From assembly GCA_033764435.1 (NCBI GenBank), contig JANRIX010000066.1:1-64000 (forward strand): DNA of 64,000 bases, read 5' to 3'. The translations under genes were made by a program, and so were the position numbers. The notes beneath the pieces were generated by a model, which searched no databases, was not told where the DNA came from, and saw nothing but the letters and a program-made list of their open reading frames with translations. Positions 51,254 through 60,500 of this stretch are shown one piece after another; position 1 is the stretch's first letter, and each line of letters begins with the position of its first letter. Source of the stretch: JAEUMY01 sp033764435 (GTDB lineage: Bacteria; Pseudomonadota; Gammaproteobacteria; Burkholderiales; Usitatibacteraceae).

Positions 51254-51712
51254 TTAGACCTTTGTAACTGCTGGTCCATCAGGCCACTTATCTACAATCT
51301 CATCTAGTCGAGTTTTGTTCTGTTCGTACCAATGCAGGAACTTCCCCACTGAAGGGCGGCCTTTCTCAGTAAGGTCCGAATAGGCATGGACGGCACGCAG
51401 TATATAAAGCACCACATGCGGTTCTTGTAGCTCCACTTCCGCATCGTGCTCCGGATTTGTGTGCTTAATCCAATCACGGAAGAAATTGAGTACCTTAACG
51501 AAGTCTCGCTTTTCTGTGATCAAGTCCTTCAGCTCTGTTTTCTCCCAAAAGTAATCAGGAACAGTCTTCTTGCCTTTGGCTGCATTTAGCTGGCCGGCGA
51601 CAGCTTCTGCCGCACCTGCAAGATGCACCGCAGCTACCCAATTCCCTTGCAAGAACATTTCAATCGCTGCGTCGAGGTTCGCTTCGATTGCATCAATCTT
51701 GGAAATGTTCAT
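51254..51712 (-). CDS. HEPN-like helical protein, cargo gene, 152 aa
   Basis: An all-helical protein: ANLDAAIEMFLQGNWVAAVHLAGAAEAVAGQLNAA, then VKVLNFFRDWIKHTNPEHDAEVELQEP. RDWIKH fits the HEPN ribonuclease motif R-x4-H with an acidic residue after the Arg, and the NFF...H-N/D segment resembles a common helical family in mobile DNA. HEPN proteins cut RNA in toxins and phage defence, but similar folds also act as non-catalytic partners. It lies 33 bp downstream of the coiled-coil gene on the same strand, so they are likely one operon. Base composition is lower in GC than the head genes. Confidence 0.5.
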   Translation of the reverse strand: MNISKIDAIEANLDAAIEMFLQGNWVAAVHLAGAAEAVAGQLNAAKGKKTVPDYFWEKTELKDLITEKRDFVKVLNFFRDWIKHTNPEHDAEVELQEPHVVLYILRAVHAYSDLTEKGRPSVGKFLHWYEQNKTRLDEIVDKWPDGPAVTKV

Positions 51713-51745
51713 TGCGTTCTGCTTTAGTTAGTTGCTGTAAGGCGC

Positions 51746-52924
51746 CTATGGAGAGGGCTTGCCCTTTACGGCATCGACAATCGAAGTTGCTAGTTCCTTC
51801 ATCTCTTGCACGTTTTCTTTTAGGTTAAACGCATCCACAACTGTTGCAGGGCTCTTTTCGTCACTACCTACTGAATCCTTCGTAGCTTGACCGAAGGAGC
51901 GATGACCAATTTCTACCCGAAACTTGTTTTGCTCCTCCTGAGGCAATGGAGCAAGGTACGGACCTAGTGCCTCAAGCTCTAGCGAAAGTGCTCTATTCTT
52001 TTGCTCCGACTTGTGGGCTTTGTCTGCTTGGCTTGCTGAATATGCAGCCAGCACACCAAGTGGAATAAAGAGAGCCATCCGACTTGCAAACCATTCCCAA
52101 GAAAATGTCATGCCTTCTGTTGGTGAGAATGCTTTAAAGGCGATGATTATCAATGCAACCATCGAGGCAACAGTGACGCCTTGCCAGATCCAAAGGCTCT
52201 TCCGCGCGCTGTTCGCGGTTTTCAGATAGCCAGAAGAAACTCCCATATTGCCGATAACACCGAGCAGATTTTCGACTTCTGCTTTGTGGCCCTCAATCTT
52301 GTTCAGGATGGCTTGCGCCTTTTCTTCGTAAGATTTCTTGAGCCGGTCTTTGTGATCAATGAAATCTTCCTGAATTTCGTCCGAATCGGCTATGAACTTG
52401 TTTTGCTGCTCGTTCAGTTTGTTTGTTTGTTCTGCCATGAATGCAGAATGTTTGTCTTGGCGGTCACTTTGTGCAGATGTGAACTGAGTTTGTTGATCAG
52501 CAGATGCTGCATTGAACTTCTCCTGGCGAGATGCCTCGGACGCGGCAAATTCCTTTATGCGCTCCTCTTGTGCTGCGCTAAATGCCGCCTGAAACTCGGC
52601 TGCTAATGTGGAAATGCGTTCGTTCGCAGCCTGTAGCTGCTCCTCAACCTTTTCTGCGTAAGCGATTATGTTGTGGTGCTCTTGGCGAGCCTCCAATTGC
52701 ATTGCCCCAATCTCGTCGCGAAGTGCCGGCGCGGATCCAGCTGCCTCATTGATTGCCTGAATCGCATCGCGCAAATTCTGGAGTTCCTGATTGCACTTCT
52801 CCTGAAACGAGTTTGCATTGGTCGTTGCCTCGCTCTTAATTTGATCGAGGGCAGCCCTGGCTTCAGCTAAAAGTGCTTGGATTGACTCTTGGTCAGCAGA
52901 CTCGGCATTCGGGCTGTCACTCAT
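51746..52924 (-). CDS. Membrane protein with long coiled coil, cargo gene, 392 aa
   Basis: Residues about 1-235 are a long, Glu/Gln/Ala-rich coiled coil (QEEERIKEFAASEASRQEKFNAA and SDRQDKHSAFMAEQTNKLNEQQNKF style repeats). Two membrane helices follow: WQGVTVASMVALIIIAFKAF and MALFIPLGVLAAYSASQ, with a short loop between them. A C-terminal cytoplasmic tail of about 90 residues completes it. No signal peptide is needed; both ends would face the same side. Membrane coiled-coil proteins beside a possible ribonuclease are a recurring layout in defence loci, so a defence or superinfection role is plausible but unproven. First gene of the leftward pair. Confidence 0.65.
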   Translation of the reverse strand: MSDSPNAESADQESIQALLAEARAALDQIKSEATTNANSFQEKCNQELQNLRDAIQAINEAAGSAPALRDEIGAMQLEARQEHHNIIAYAEKVEEQLQAANERISTLAAEFQAAFSAAQEERIKEFAASEASRQEKFNAASADQQTQFTSAQSDRQDKHSAFMAEQTNKLNEQQNKFIADSDEIQEDFIDHKDRLKKSYEEKAQAILNKIEGHKAEVENLLGVIGNMGVSSGYLKTANSARKSLWIWQGVTVASMVALIIIAFKAFSPTEGMTFSWEWFASRMALFIPLGVLAAYSASQADKAHKSEQKNRALSLELEALGPYLAPLPQEEQNKFRVEIGHRSFGQATKDSVGSDEKSPATVVDAFNLKENVQEMKELATSIVDAVKGKPSP

Positions 52925-53113
52925 TTTCGTTCCCCTGTGCGCAGCAATTGGATTTGGAAGCCCCCAATGCTACCCGCAGCCAACGAAAATTCATCCTACA
53001 AGGGTTTGTAGGGTGCAGGAGCTAGCCTGGGCAGGAAAAAATCTCGCTTAGTAACGCTTACAACTTGTGGTGAGTCCGTGAGAACCGTTGTAAACATTAG
53101 GCCCCTCACAAAG

Positions 53114-53152
53114 TTAGGAGGGGGTAGCTCTATCCACTGAGCTACGGGGGCG
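53114..53152. other. attR (39-bp core), tRNA-Arg remnant
   Basis: Exact repeat of 42743-42781. It is the 5' half of a tRNA-Arg(CCT) gene without the 3' half, lying next to what was the original upstream region of the tRNA. On the minus strand CTTATCAT, a possible -10 box of the old tRNA promoter, is still present just outside (53164-53171). Confidence 0.9.
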
Positions 53153-53208
53153 CGGCAAGTCGAATGATAAGGGGAATTGTGTCTTCGGCTCGCATCCATT
53201 CGATCAGC

Positions 53209-53214
53209 TATAAT
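53209..53214 (+). promoter_or_regulatory. -10 box of tRNA-Ser
   Basis: TATAAT, full consensus, ends 9 bp before the tRNA-Ser gene. The -35 region is weak. Confidence 0.5.
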
Positions 53215-53223
53215 CTTCCTGTT

Positions 53224-53314
53224 GGAAAGGTGGCAGAGTGGTCGAATGCGCCGGACTCGAAATCCGGTGTACGGGTCTCCCGTACCGTGGGTTCGAATCC
53301 CACCCTTTCCGCCA
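53224..53314 (+). tRNA. tRNA-Ser (anticodon CGA)
   Basis: 91 nt with encoded CCA. Acceptor GGAAAGG/CCTTTCC, anticodon loop CTCGAAA giving CGA, a long variable arm (TACGGG/CCCGTA, typical of class II tRNAs) and T-loop GGTTCGAATCC. It begins 71 bp beyond attR and is not itself disrupted. Confidence 0.95.
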
Positions 53315-53948
53315 CCCGAATCAGTTCTCATCGATTTTCATCGGTCCTCAGCGGTCCTCAGCGGTCCTCAGTTGTTCTTGGCTGTAGTTCACCGCCCACT
53401 TCCCGTCCATTGAACTTTGCCTCGGCATCGACACGTATCGAGCGTCGTCCGCAGCGACTCGAAATCTTTACTCGGAGACTGCCAGAAGCCAGACCGGTGA
53501 CTTAAGGGTCCGCTGTTGGCTGTCAGATGCATCCAAAAGAGTTGCTGCCAAGTACACACAGTCACCACGCTAGTGGTTTGTGTTACTTGAATCTAGTGGT
53601 TTCACCTATAAAAAAGTAGACTTTCCTTTATCAATTACTCATAATGGAGATTACTTTGGTCCCCTACGATGCTTCCTTGGGCAGGGATGCGGGAGAGGAA
53701 ACGCTATTTTATTTATTTACTTCAGTGAGTTAAGTGGAAATGCCTGCTGCCCGGAGAGCCAACGGGCTCTCCGGGTTGTGACTTAAGTCATAGGTGCGAG
53801 TTGGTGCGGACTGTTAACTTTCGTTGATAAGTCAAAAAGTTGCTGTCGATAGCTACCAGTGAAAGTATTATTCGGGCTGCTTTTAGGGGTTATCGGTTAG
53901 TGGTTTAGAAAACTTTATGCCGCTGGACAAACTTTCAGGACATGCCAG
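53315..53948. other. Gene-poor region with tandem repeats and promoter-like motifs
   Basis: No convincing gene. Contents: CGGTCCTCAG three times in tandem (53342-53371); the 9-mer TAGTGGTTT at 53571-53579, 53594-53602 and 53898-53906; an 11-bp perfect hairpin at 53750-53775 (arms CCCGGAGAGCC, loop AACG) with a poor T-tract. A 68-codon frame at 53580-53786 is judged chance because it contains these sites and no family is recognised. The right end must hold the promoter of the DUF11 genes. This may be the scar of an older insertion beside tRNA-Ser. Confidence 0.4.
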
Positions 53949-54461
53949 ATGAGATTGGGTAACGTTGGTTTCGCAGTAGTCCTTGCCGCGGCGCTCGTAA
54001 CGGCTTTGCCGCTACATGCGCAATCTGGAGCCTCAGGCAGCGTAGAGAGCAAACTTGAGGTGGGCAGGGTGACCCTTAAGGATGGCAAGGAAACAATCGA
54101 GCCTGCTGGTGCTGCGAAGCCCGGCGATTTGCTTCAGTACACGGCAAGCTACACCAACAAGGGGCGCACAGGCGTCACAAATCTTGAGGCGACCCTGCCG
54201 ATTCCGCCCAATACTGAATTGGTCATTGAATCCATCAAGCCCGCTAGCGCCAAAGCGTCGACGGGCGGTTCCGTATTTGCTGACGTGCCACTCAAGCGCA
54301 AGCTCAGGCAGGCGAATGGTGTTGAATTTGAGCAAGTTGTTCCGGCGCGCGAGTATCGTTCGTTGCGCTGGTATCCGGGAGCGCTGGGGGCCGGTGCAAC
54401 TGTTAGCTTCACTGCACGCGTCAAGGTAGTGGACGATCGTCAGCCTCCGCAAAAACAATAG
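53949..54461 (+). CDS. Exported DUF11-repeat protein, 170 aa
   Basis: Signal peptide (MRLGNVGFAVVLAAALVTALPLHAQ) followed by one DUF11-like Ig-fold module: DLLQYTASYTNKGRTGVTNLEATLPIPPNTELVIES, then GATVSFTARVKVVDD. No C-terminal anchor is visible, so it is periplasmic or secreted. It is the first and smallest of three DUF11 genes in a row. The intergenic gap to the next gene is 91 bp with a possible promoter, so all three may be coordinated rather than strictly one transcript. Confidence 0.8.
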   Translation: MRLGNVGFAVVLAAALVTALPLHAQSGASGSVESKLEVGRVTLKDGKETIEPAGAAKPGDLLQYTASYTNKGRTGVTNLEATLPIPPNTELVIESIKPASAKASTGGSVFADVPLKRKLRQANGVEFEQVVPAREYRSLRWYPGALGAGATVSFTARVKVVDDRQPPQKQ

Positions 54462-54552
54462 GTTCGCGGATTCTTGTCTTTTTCTTGCATTAAGTAGTGG
54501 CGCTGCACTCAGAAAGTTTTAAATGAAATCAGGGTATACAAAGGAGAACACC

Positions 54553-57345
54553 ATGAGCACTGTTGCAAGGCTTTCCCGGCATTTTGGGGAGTTGCGCTCC
54601 GGCATCGTGGCGGCAATGCTCCTGATCGCCGGCGCGATGTTCGCGTTGGCGACTCAGTCGGCACATGCTGCCCCGTTGGCAGGAACAACCATCGGCAACC
54701 AGGCGGCTGCGACATATACGGACGGATCAGCCATTCCGCGCACGGCGACGTCGAACACCGTGAATACAGTCGTGCAGCAGGTTGCCTCGTTCACGTTGAC
54801 GGCGACGCAGACGAGGACGTCGGCTCCTGGCGCTCCGATCTCGTACTCGCACACCATCACCAATACCGGCAACGGCGCGGACAGCTTCAACCTCGCGGTT
54901 GCTAACAACGGTGGTGATGACTTCGATCTCACCGGTCTCACCATTTTGACCGATACAAATTGCGACGGCGTCGGCGAAGGGGCCATCACTTCGATCGGGC
55001 CGTTGGCGGCGTTCACGGGCTCCGCCTGCGTCGTGGTGCAGGGCAATGTGCCTGGCACGGCGACGTCGGGTCAACAATCTCTGGTGACCATCACTGCGAC
55101 CAGCGTTTTCAACAACGCAGTGACGCAGAACAACGTCGACACCACGGTAGTCACCGGCAATGCGGTGATCAACATCACCGGCAAGTCGATCAGCGCGCCA
55201 AGCGGCAATCCTGGCACGGGTCCGTACACCTACACCATCACGTTTACCAACACAGGTGCTGCTACAGCGCAAAACGTGATTATTGCGGACGTGGTGCCGG
55301 CAGGCATGACTTACGCGGCAGGCAGCGGTCGCTGGAGTGCGTCGGGTGTCACACCGCTGACAGACGCGGCTGGTGGCGATCCGGCGGGCATCAACTTCGA
55401 CTTCAACGTGACCAACACAGGTGCCATCACGGCGGTCATTGCATCGATCGCGCCAAACGTCACGCAAAACATTACCTTCCAGGTGAATGTGCCGATCACA
55501 ACCCCTCCTGGCGTGATCAACAACACCGCGCGTCTCTGTTACACCGACAACACAACGGGTGGCGTGCAGGTTCCGGCCACCTGTAATGCCACGAACGTCA
55601 CCACGACAGGCACCGTTTCCAACACGGTTCCGTTCACGGTGAATCAGATTGCAAGCGTTCGTGCCAATGCCAGCGCCACCGACAGCGGTGCAGGTGCCAG
55701 CGACACGGTGACAGTGGCTTCCGCAACGCAGGGCGCCACCGTGACCTTCAACAACTACATCTGGAACCTGGGCAACGGTCCGGACAGCTTCGTCATCACG
55801 ACTTCGGGCAGTACATTCCCGGTTGGCACGACGTTCCAGTTGTTCCAGCAGGACGGTGTCACGCCTCTGGTGGGCAACACCACGCCGGTAATTCCCGCCA
55901 GCGAAACGGCGGCGGCCTGTACGGCAGCCAACGGCTTCGCTGAAGACACGGTGAACAACCGCTGCGGCTACCGCGTCGTGTTGCGTGCAACGCTTCCTGG
56001 CTCTGCTTCGGGTGGCGGCGCATACAACGTGATCAAGACGGCAACGTCCACGTTCAATGCCGCAATCAATGATCCGGTCACCGACAGCCTGACAACTATC
56101 ACGGCCAGCACTGTTGACCTGCGTAACGGCGCAGCCAACACGCTCGGCACGGGTGCCGGTCCGGAAGGCGCGCCTGTGACGACCAACTCGGTGAATCCGG
56201 GAGCGTCGACCACGTTCGTGCTGAAGGTCAACAATACGGCTGGCCCTGCAGATACGTACAACCTGGCTGCCAGTACCGACAATACCTTCGCGGCAATCAC
56301 GTTGCCGGCTGGTTGGACGGTGACCTTCCGTGCAGATGGGGGAGCAGGTGACTGCTCTACGACTGGCGCGATTGTCAGCAACACTGGCGTGGTCAACACA
56401 GGCGCAAACGTCACCATCTGTGCGACGGTCGCAGTTCCCGCGAACGCAGTGGCATCGCCCGCTCCCGGAACCAGCATCTTCTTCCGGGCGCTGTCTCCCA
56501 CGACCAGTGTTGCCGACCGCAAGCATGACGCGGTGATCGTCAACACGATTCGCAACATCACCTTCACGCCCAACAACACTGGTCAGGTGTTCCCGGGCGG
56601 CACGGTTGTCTATACGCACACCATCACCAACAACGGCAATGTCATCGAAGGCGATACCGCCGGCGAGGTGACGTTGGCAGGCGTGGCGAGCGGTGCAACC
56701 GCATCCTGGGGCTTCGTGATCTACTGGGATCGCAACAACGATGGCGTTCGTGATGCGGGCGACCCGGTGATCAGCGATCTTGCCAACCTTACGGGCGGCA
56801 CAGGTGGTGCATCGACCGCTGCCGGCCTCGATCCGGGCGAGACGGCACGGATCTTCGTGCTGGTCAGCGCACCGGTCAGCGCTGCAATCGGTGACACCAA
56901 TGTGGTGACAACCACCGCAACGGTTACCGGTGCGGTCAACGGTGTTGCAGCGCCGGCGGTGGCCCCGGTCACCGACACAACTCAGGTGATTGCCGGTCAG
57001 GTTCGCTTGGTCAAGGAGCAGGCATTGGATGCCAACTGCGATGGCGTCGCGGATACAGCGTTCGCAGTCGGCAACATCACCACGGGCGCAATCCCCGGGG
57101 CCTGCATCCGCTATCGCATCCTGATCGAAAATCAGGGCACAAGCGCAGTAACGACCTTGGTTGTGTCCGATGCCACGCCTGCGAACACGACGTACCACAT
57201 CACTGTTCCTGCGGCCATCACGGGCGCCGGCAACAGCGTGACCGCTCCGGCGGGCGGTGCGACAGGTACGGTGCAGGCGACGATCCCGACGCTCGCAGCA
57301 GGCGCCACGCAGACGCTGACGTTTGGCGTCCGTATTGATCCATAA
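54553..57345 (+). CDS. Large exported DUF11-repeat protein, 930 aa
   Basis: The start at 54553 has AAGGAG upstream. Residues 1-50 form a long signal peptide ending in AHA. The rest is DUF11/B-ant-type repeats: ISYSHTITNTGNGADSFNLAV, TYTITFTNTGAATAQNVIIADVVPAGMTY, FVLKVNNTAGPADTYNL, VYTHTITNNGNVIEGDT and YRILIENQGTSAVTTLVVSDATPANTTYH. Low cysteine and high Thr/Ala/Val content suit a secreted fibre-like surface protein. No barrel or LPXTG-like anchor is seen, so attachment is unclear. The gap to the next gene is 174 bp. Confidence 0.85.
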   Translation: MSTVARLSRHFGELRSGIVAAMLLIAGAMFALATQSAHAAPLAGTTIGNQAAATYTDGSAIPRTATSNTVNTVVQQVASFTLTATQTRTSAPGAPISYSHTITNTGNGADSFNLAVANNGGDDFDLTGLTILTDTNCDGVGEGAITSIGPLAAFTGSACVVVQGNVPGTATSGQQSLVTITATSVFNNAVTQNNVDTTVVTGNAVINITGKSISAPSGNPGTGPYTYTITFTNTGAATAQNVIIADVVPAGMTYAAGSGRWSASGVTPLTDAAGGDPAGINFDFNVTNTGAITAVIASIAPNVTQNITFQVNVPITTPPGVINNTARLCYTDNTTGGVQVPATCNATNVTTTGTVSNTVPFTVNQIASVRANASATDSGAGASDTVTVASATQGATVTFNNYIWNLGNGPDSFVITTSGSTFPVGTTFQLFQQDGVTPLVGNTTPVIPASETAAACTAANGFAEDTVNNRCGYRVVLRATLPGSASGGGAYNVIKTATSTFNAAINDPVTDSLTTITASTVDLRNGAANTLGTGAGPEGAPVTTNSVNPGASTTFVLKVNNTAGPADTYNLAASTDNTFAAITLPAGWTVTFRADGGAGDCSTTGAIVSNTGVVNTGANVTICATVAVPANAVASPAPGTSIFFRALSPTTSVADRKHDAVIVNTIRNITFTPNNTGQVFPGGTVVYTHTITNNGNVIEGDTAGEVTLAGVASGATASWGFVIYWDRNNDGVRDAGDPVISDLANLTGGTGGASTAAGLDPGETARIFVLVSAPVSAAIGDTNVVTTTATVTGAVNGVAAPAVAPVTDTTQVIAGQVRLVKEQALDANCDGVADTAFAVGNITTGAIPGACIRYRILIENQGTSAVTTLVVSDATPANTTYHITVPAAITGAGNSVTAPAGGATGTVQATIPTLAAGATQTLTFGVRIDP

Positions 57346-57519
57346 GTTGTTCAGTATCGCGGGGAGACTTGCTCTCCCCGCGAATATTTGCAGCGGCGTT
57401 CACTTTTTTTTGCAATTGCCGCTGCTTTTCGATGCACGTTGGTGACGCGATTCACAGAGCGTGCATCGAAAAGCAACCAGAATTCAAGGTAGTGGTTTCT
57501 ACTACGACTACCTCAATAA

Positions 57520-60500
57520 ATGGGAACGGACTTCAGGACCGCTATCGATGGCAGGGAGACATTCAGCGGTGATGCAGCTGTCAGGCTGATCCTCGTCTGG
57601 ATTGTCTTCTGCGCGAGCCTTTTGGCCTCGCCCAGTGTGCACGCTGGCCCGCCGGCCGGCACGGTCATTCCCAACACCGCGAACGGAACGGCCCTGCTGC
57701 TGGGGAATCCGATTGTTCTTCCCCCTTCGAACACCGTTCAAGCGATCGTTCAGGCTTCTGCCACTGGTGCCACTCTGGTCGCCAGTCAGACTCAGAATAG
57801 TTTTCCAGGGAGTACGGTGCTTTTCCCGCATACGCTCACCAACGGTGGGGCTGCGGAAACCTACACGCTCACCACAACCGATCTCCCGGGTGGCTTCAAT
57901 TTTGCGAGTATTGCCATACTCCCGGATGCCAACGCAGACGGTGTGCCGGACAGTGTGGTGCCGATCGCCTCGACGGGACTACTGCCTGCAGGACAGGTAT
58001 TTCGGTTCGTCATCTCGGTGACGGTTCCTGCTGGGGCAAGCATTGGTGCATCGGACCAAGTGCGTGTCGCCGCGAATGCGCCCAGCCTGGCCGGGACGCC
58101 TTTGATCAACACCGATACCGTGAATGTGCAGGCGCCGCCGGTACCCGTCGACCCCTGCGCACTGACAATTTCTAAGACACTCAGCCAAAGCGCCGGGCCG
58201 TCGCCAGCTGGGCCGTTGACCGTTCGGATTGCCTACAACAACCCGTCCTGTGCTGCTGGGGCCAAGACAAATGTCAGTCTGGATGACGTGCTCCCGGTCG
58301 GCATGGCCTATGTTGTCGGCTCCGGTCGCTGGAGCTTCGTGACCAATCCGGTAGAGCTCGTGTTGACGGATGCTTCCGGTGACCAGCAAACCACGGAAGC
58401 TGGGACCATCAATTATTCCTTCACCGGCAGCAACATGGTCAGCGCCGTGATCAGCACCGTTGCCCCGGGGCAGGGCGGCTACATCGCTTTCCAGGTGAAC
58501 ATTGCACCCGGCATCGCGGTGGACACGATCATTGAGAACACGGCAAATGCGTCGGGCACCGGCTCATCGGGCGTGTTTGCAACCCGATCCAATACTGCCA
58601 CCTATCGGGTAACTGGACAACTTGGCGTGCGCCTCGTCGGGGAGACGATTGGTCCCGTTGATCCCGGCAGTCTCGCGCTCTTTACCAACGTCATCACCAA
58701 CATTGGCACTGCGAGCGACACGTACAACGTCACGCTGGGCACCAGCAACTATCCTGCCGGGACAACCTTCCAGCTCTTCGGATCTGATGGCCTGACCCCG
58801 CTTGCAGATACGAATGCAGATGGCATCCCGGACACCGGACCGCTCGCGCCCGGCGCAAGAGTGAATGTGATCGTCCGCGCGCGGATGCCGGAAACTGCCG
58901 CAGGCGGACCGTACTCGATCTTGAAGACCGCCCGTTCGATCACCTTGGGTTCGGTGTCCTCGACAGATGCCGACATTGTCAGCTCGTTGGCCAAGGCCTG
59001 CCGCATCATCATGGATCCGGACCACACCGGCAAGGTGGGTGTGGGTCGGGTGATCACGTATCCGCATGTCATCACCAACACCGGAAACTGCGACGAGACG
59101 GTCACTTTCCCGGGTGTGTTCAAGACGGACTCGCTTTCGACCTGGTCTTCCGAGGTCTACCTCGACGAAGGGCTCGCCAACAAGTCCTCGGCAAGAAAGG
59201 TTGCTGGGCTCGTTGATGGCAACGACATTCTGGTCACGCAAACCACCAACTTCATTCTGAAGCCCGGCCAGTCGCAGCGTCTGCTGGTGCTTGTTCGTGC
59301 CGCAGCGGATGCTCAGCCGGCTGATCGGAACGTCACTGTCGTGCGGGCGATGTCAACGAGCAACACCGAGCTCAAGATCACCGACATCACCACCTTCGAA
59401 ACCAAGGATGACTCGACCGTTGACAACGACATCAGCAATTACACCGAGGATAACCGCGTAATTCGGACTGTCTGGGCATTCACCGGCAAGCCGCTCTACA
59501 TCACTGCTGTTGCAGGTTCTTGCAACGTCCTGCCGGGCCTTGCCGAGACGCGCACTGTTGTCATTACCGGCCCGAATGGCGAGCAGGAGACGCTGGTCGC
59601 AACGGAGTCCGGTCCGAATACGGGAGTTTTCAATGTGGCGCCCCTGCCGACCGCACGCCCGCCCGTCAGACCCGAGAGCGGCATCCTCGAAGGATTGCCT
59701 GGCGATACGTTCGACGTAAGCTTGCTGGGCTGCGGGCGGCGCATTTCAACGACCGTCACGCTCATCGATCCGGCCGGCATCGTGTTTGACAGCGCAACGA
59801 ACGAGCCGATCGCGGGTGCTGTGGTGCGTCTCGTCAATGCCACCGGCGGGGTGTGCGGCACGACCACAGCATCGGTGCAGACAATGAATGCCACGACTGG
59901 CCTGTTGTCGACGGCTGCCAATCCGGTGACGACGGGTTCTGATGGCAGATTCCAGTTTCCGGTCATCACGCAGGGCGAGTACTGCATCGTCGTGACACCG
60001 CCAAACGGCTATGCCTTCGCCTCGCGGGTGCCTTTCACACTGCTGCCACCTGGCCGCAACATCTTGGCCGTTGGTCCGACAAGCGGCCCATCGTACGGGA
60101 ATGCGTTCTCTGTCACCACGCCCACTGGATCGGTGGCGATGGACGTGCCAGTGGATGCGGCCGCTGTCACCGGACTTTTTGTGCAGAAGTCGGTTCAGCG
60201 TGAGGTGGTCGAGCTGGGCGATTCGCTCGATTACACCGTCAAGGTGCGCAATCAGGCGGGAGTCGCACTGAATCGTGCCGATGTCATGGCGGTGGATGCT
60301 TTGCCGGCGGGGTTTACGTACGTGAAGGGCACTGCTCGACTGGGCGGCCAGCCCATTGGTGACCCGGTGGGTCAGTCGGGACCGCTGCTGACGTTCAATT
60401 TGGGTCGCCTCACGGGCAACCAGGAAGTGACGCTGACATATCGCGTGCGTGTCGGACCGGGCGCATTGCAGAGCGACGGCATCAACCGTGTCTTTGCGAC

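Larger units (their letters stand above)
42743..53152. mobile_element. Integrated element, capsid-encoding satellite-like, 10.4 kb
   Basis: Bounded by a perfect 39-bp direct repeat of the 5' part of tRNA-Arg(CCT), with a tyrosine integrase next to the left end. Contents in order: integrase, basic protein, HTH protein, two unknown proteins, large inverted repeat, small proteins, HK97 protease-capsid fusion, portal, small proteins (one HTH), then two opposite-strand cargo genes. No terminase, tail, lysis or clear phage repressor gene is recognisable. Size and content fit a phage satellite of the capsid-forming kind; a reduced prophage is the alternative. The genome-wide 12-bp palindrome is absent from the whole element, supporting foreign origin. 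Confidence 0.85.

Noticed and set aside
53224..53371. tRNA-Ser as a second attachment site
   Set aside because: No repeat of its 3' end was found within the window.
53580..53786. 68-codon gene
   Set aside because: Contains a repeated promoter-like motif and a hairpin, has no recognisable family and no good ribosome-binding site.
54727..57198. 823-codon minus-strand open frame
   Set aside because: Exactly antisense to the DUF11 protein; Arg/Cys/Gly-rich with no motif. The repetitive, GC-rich codons of the sense gene leave stops rare on the other strand.
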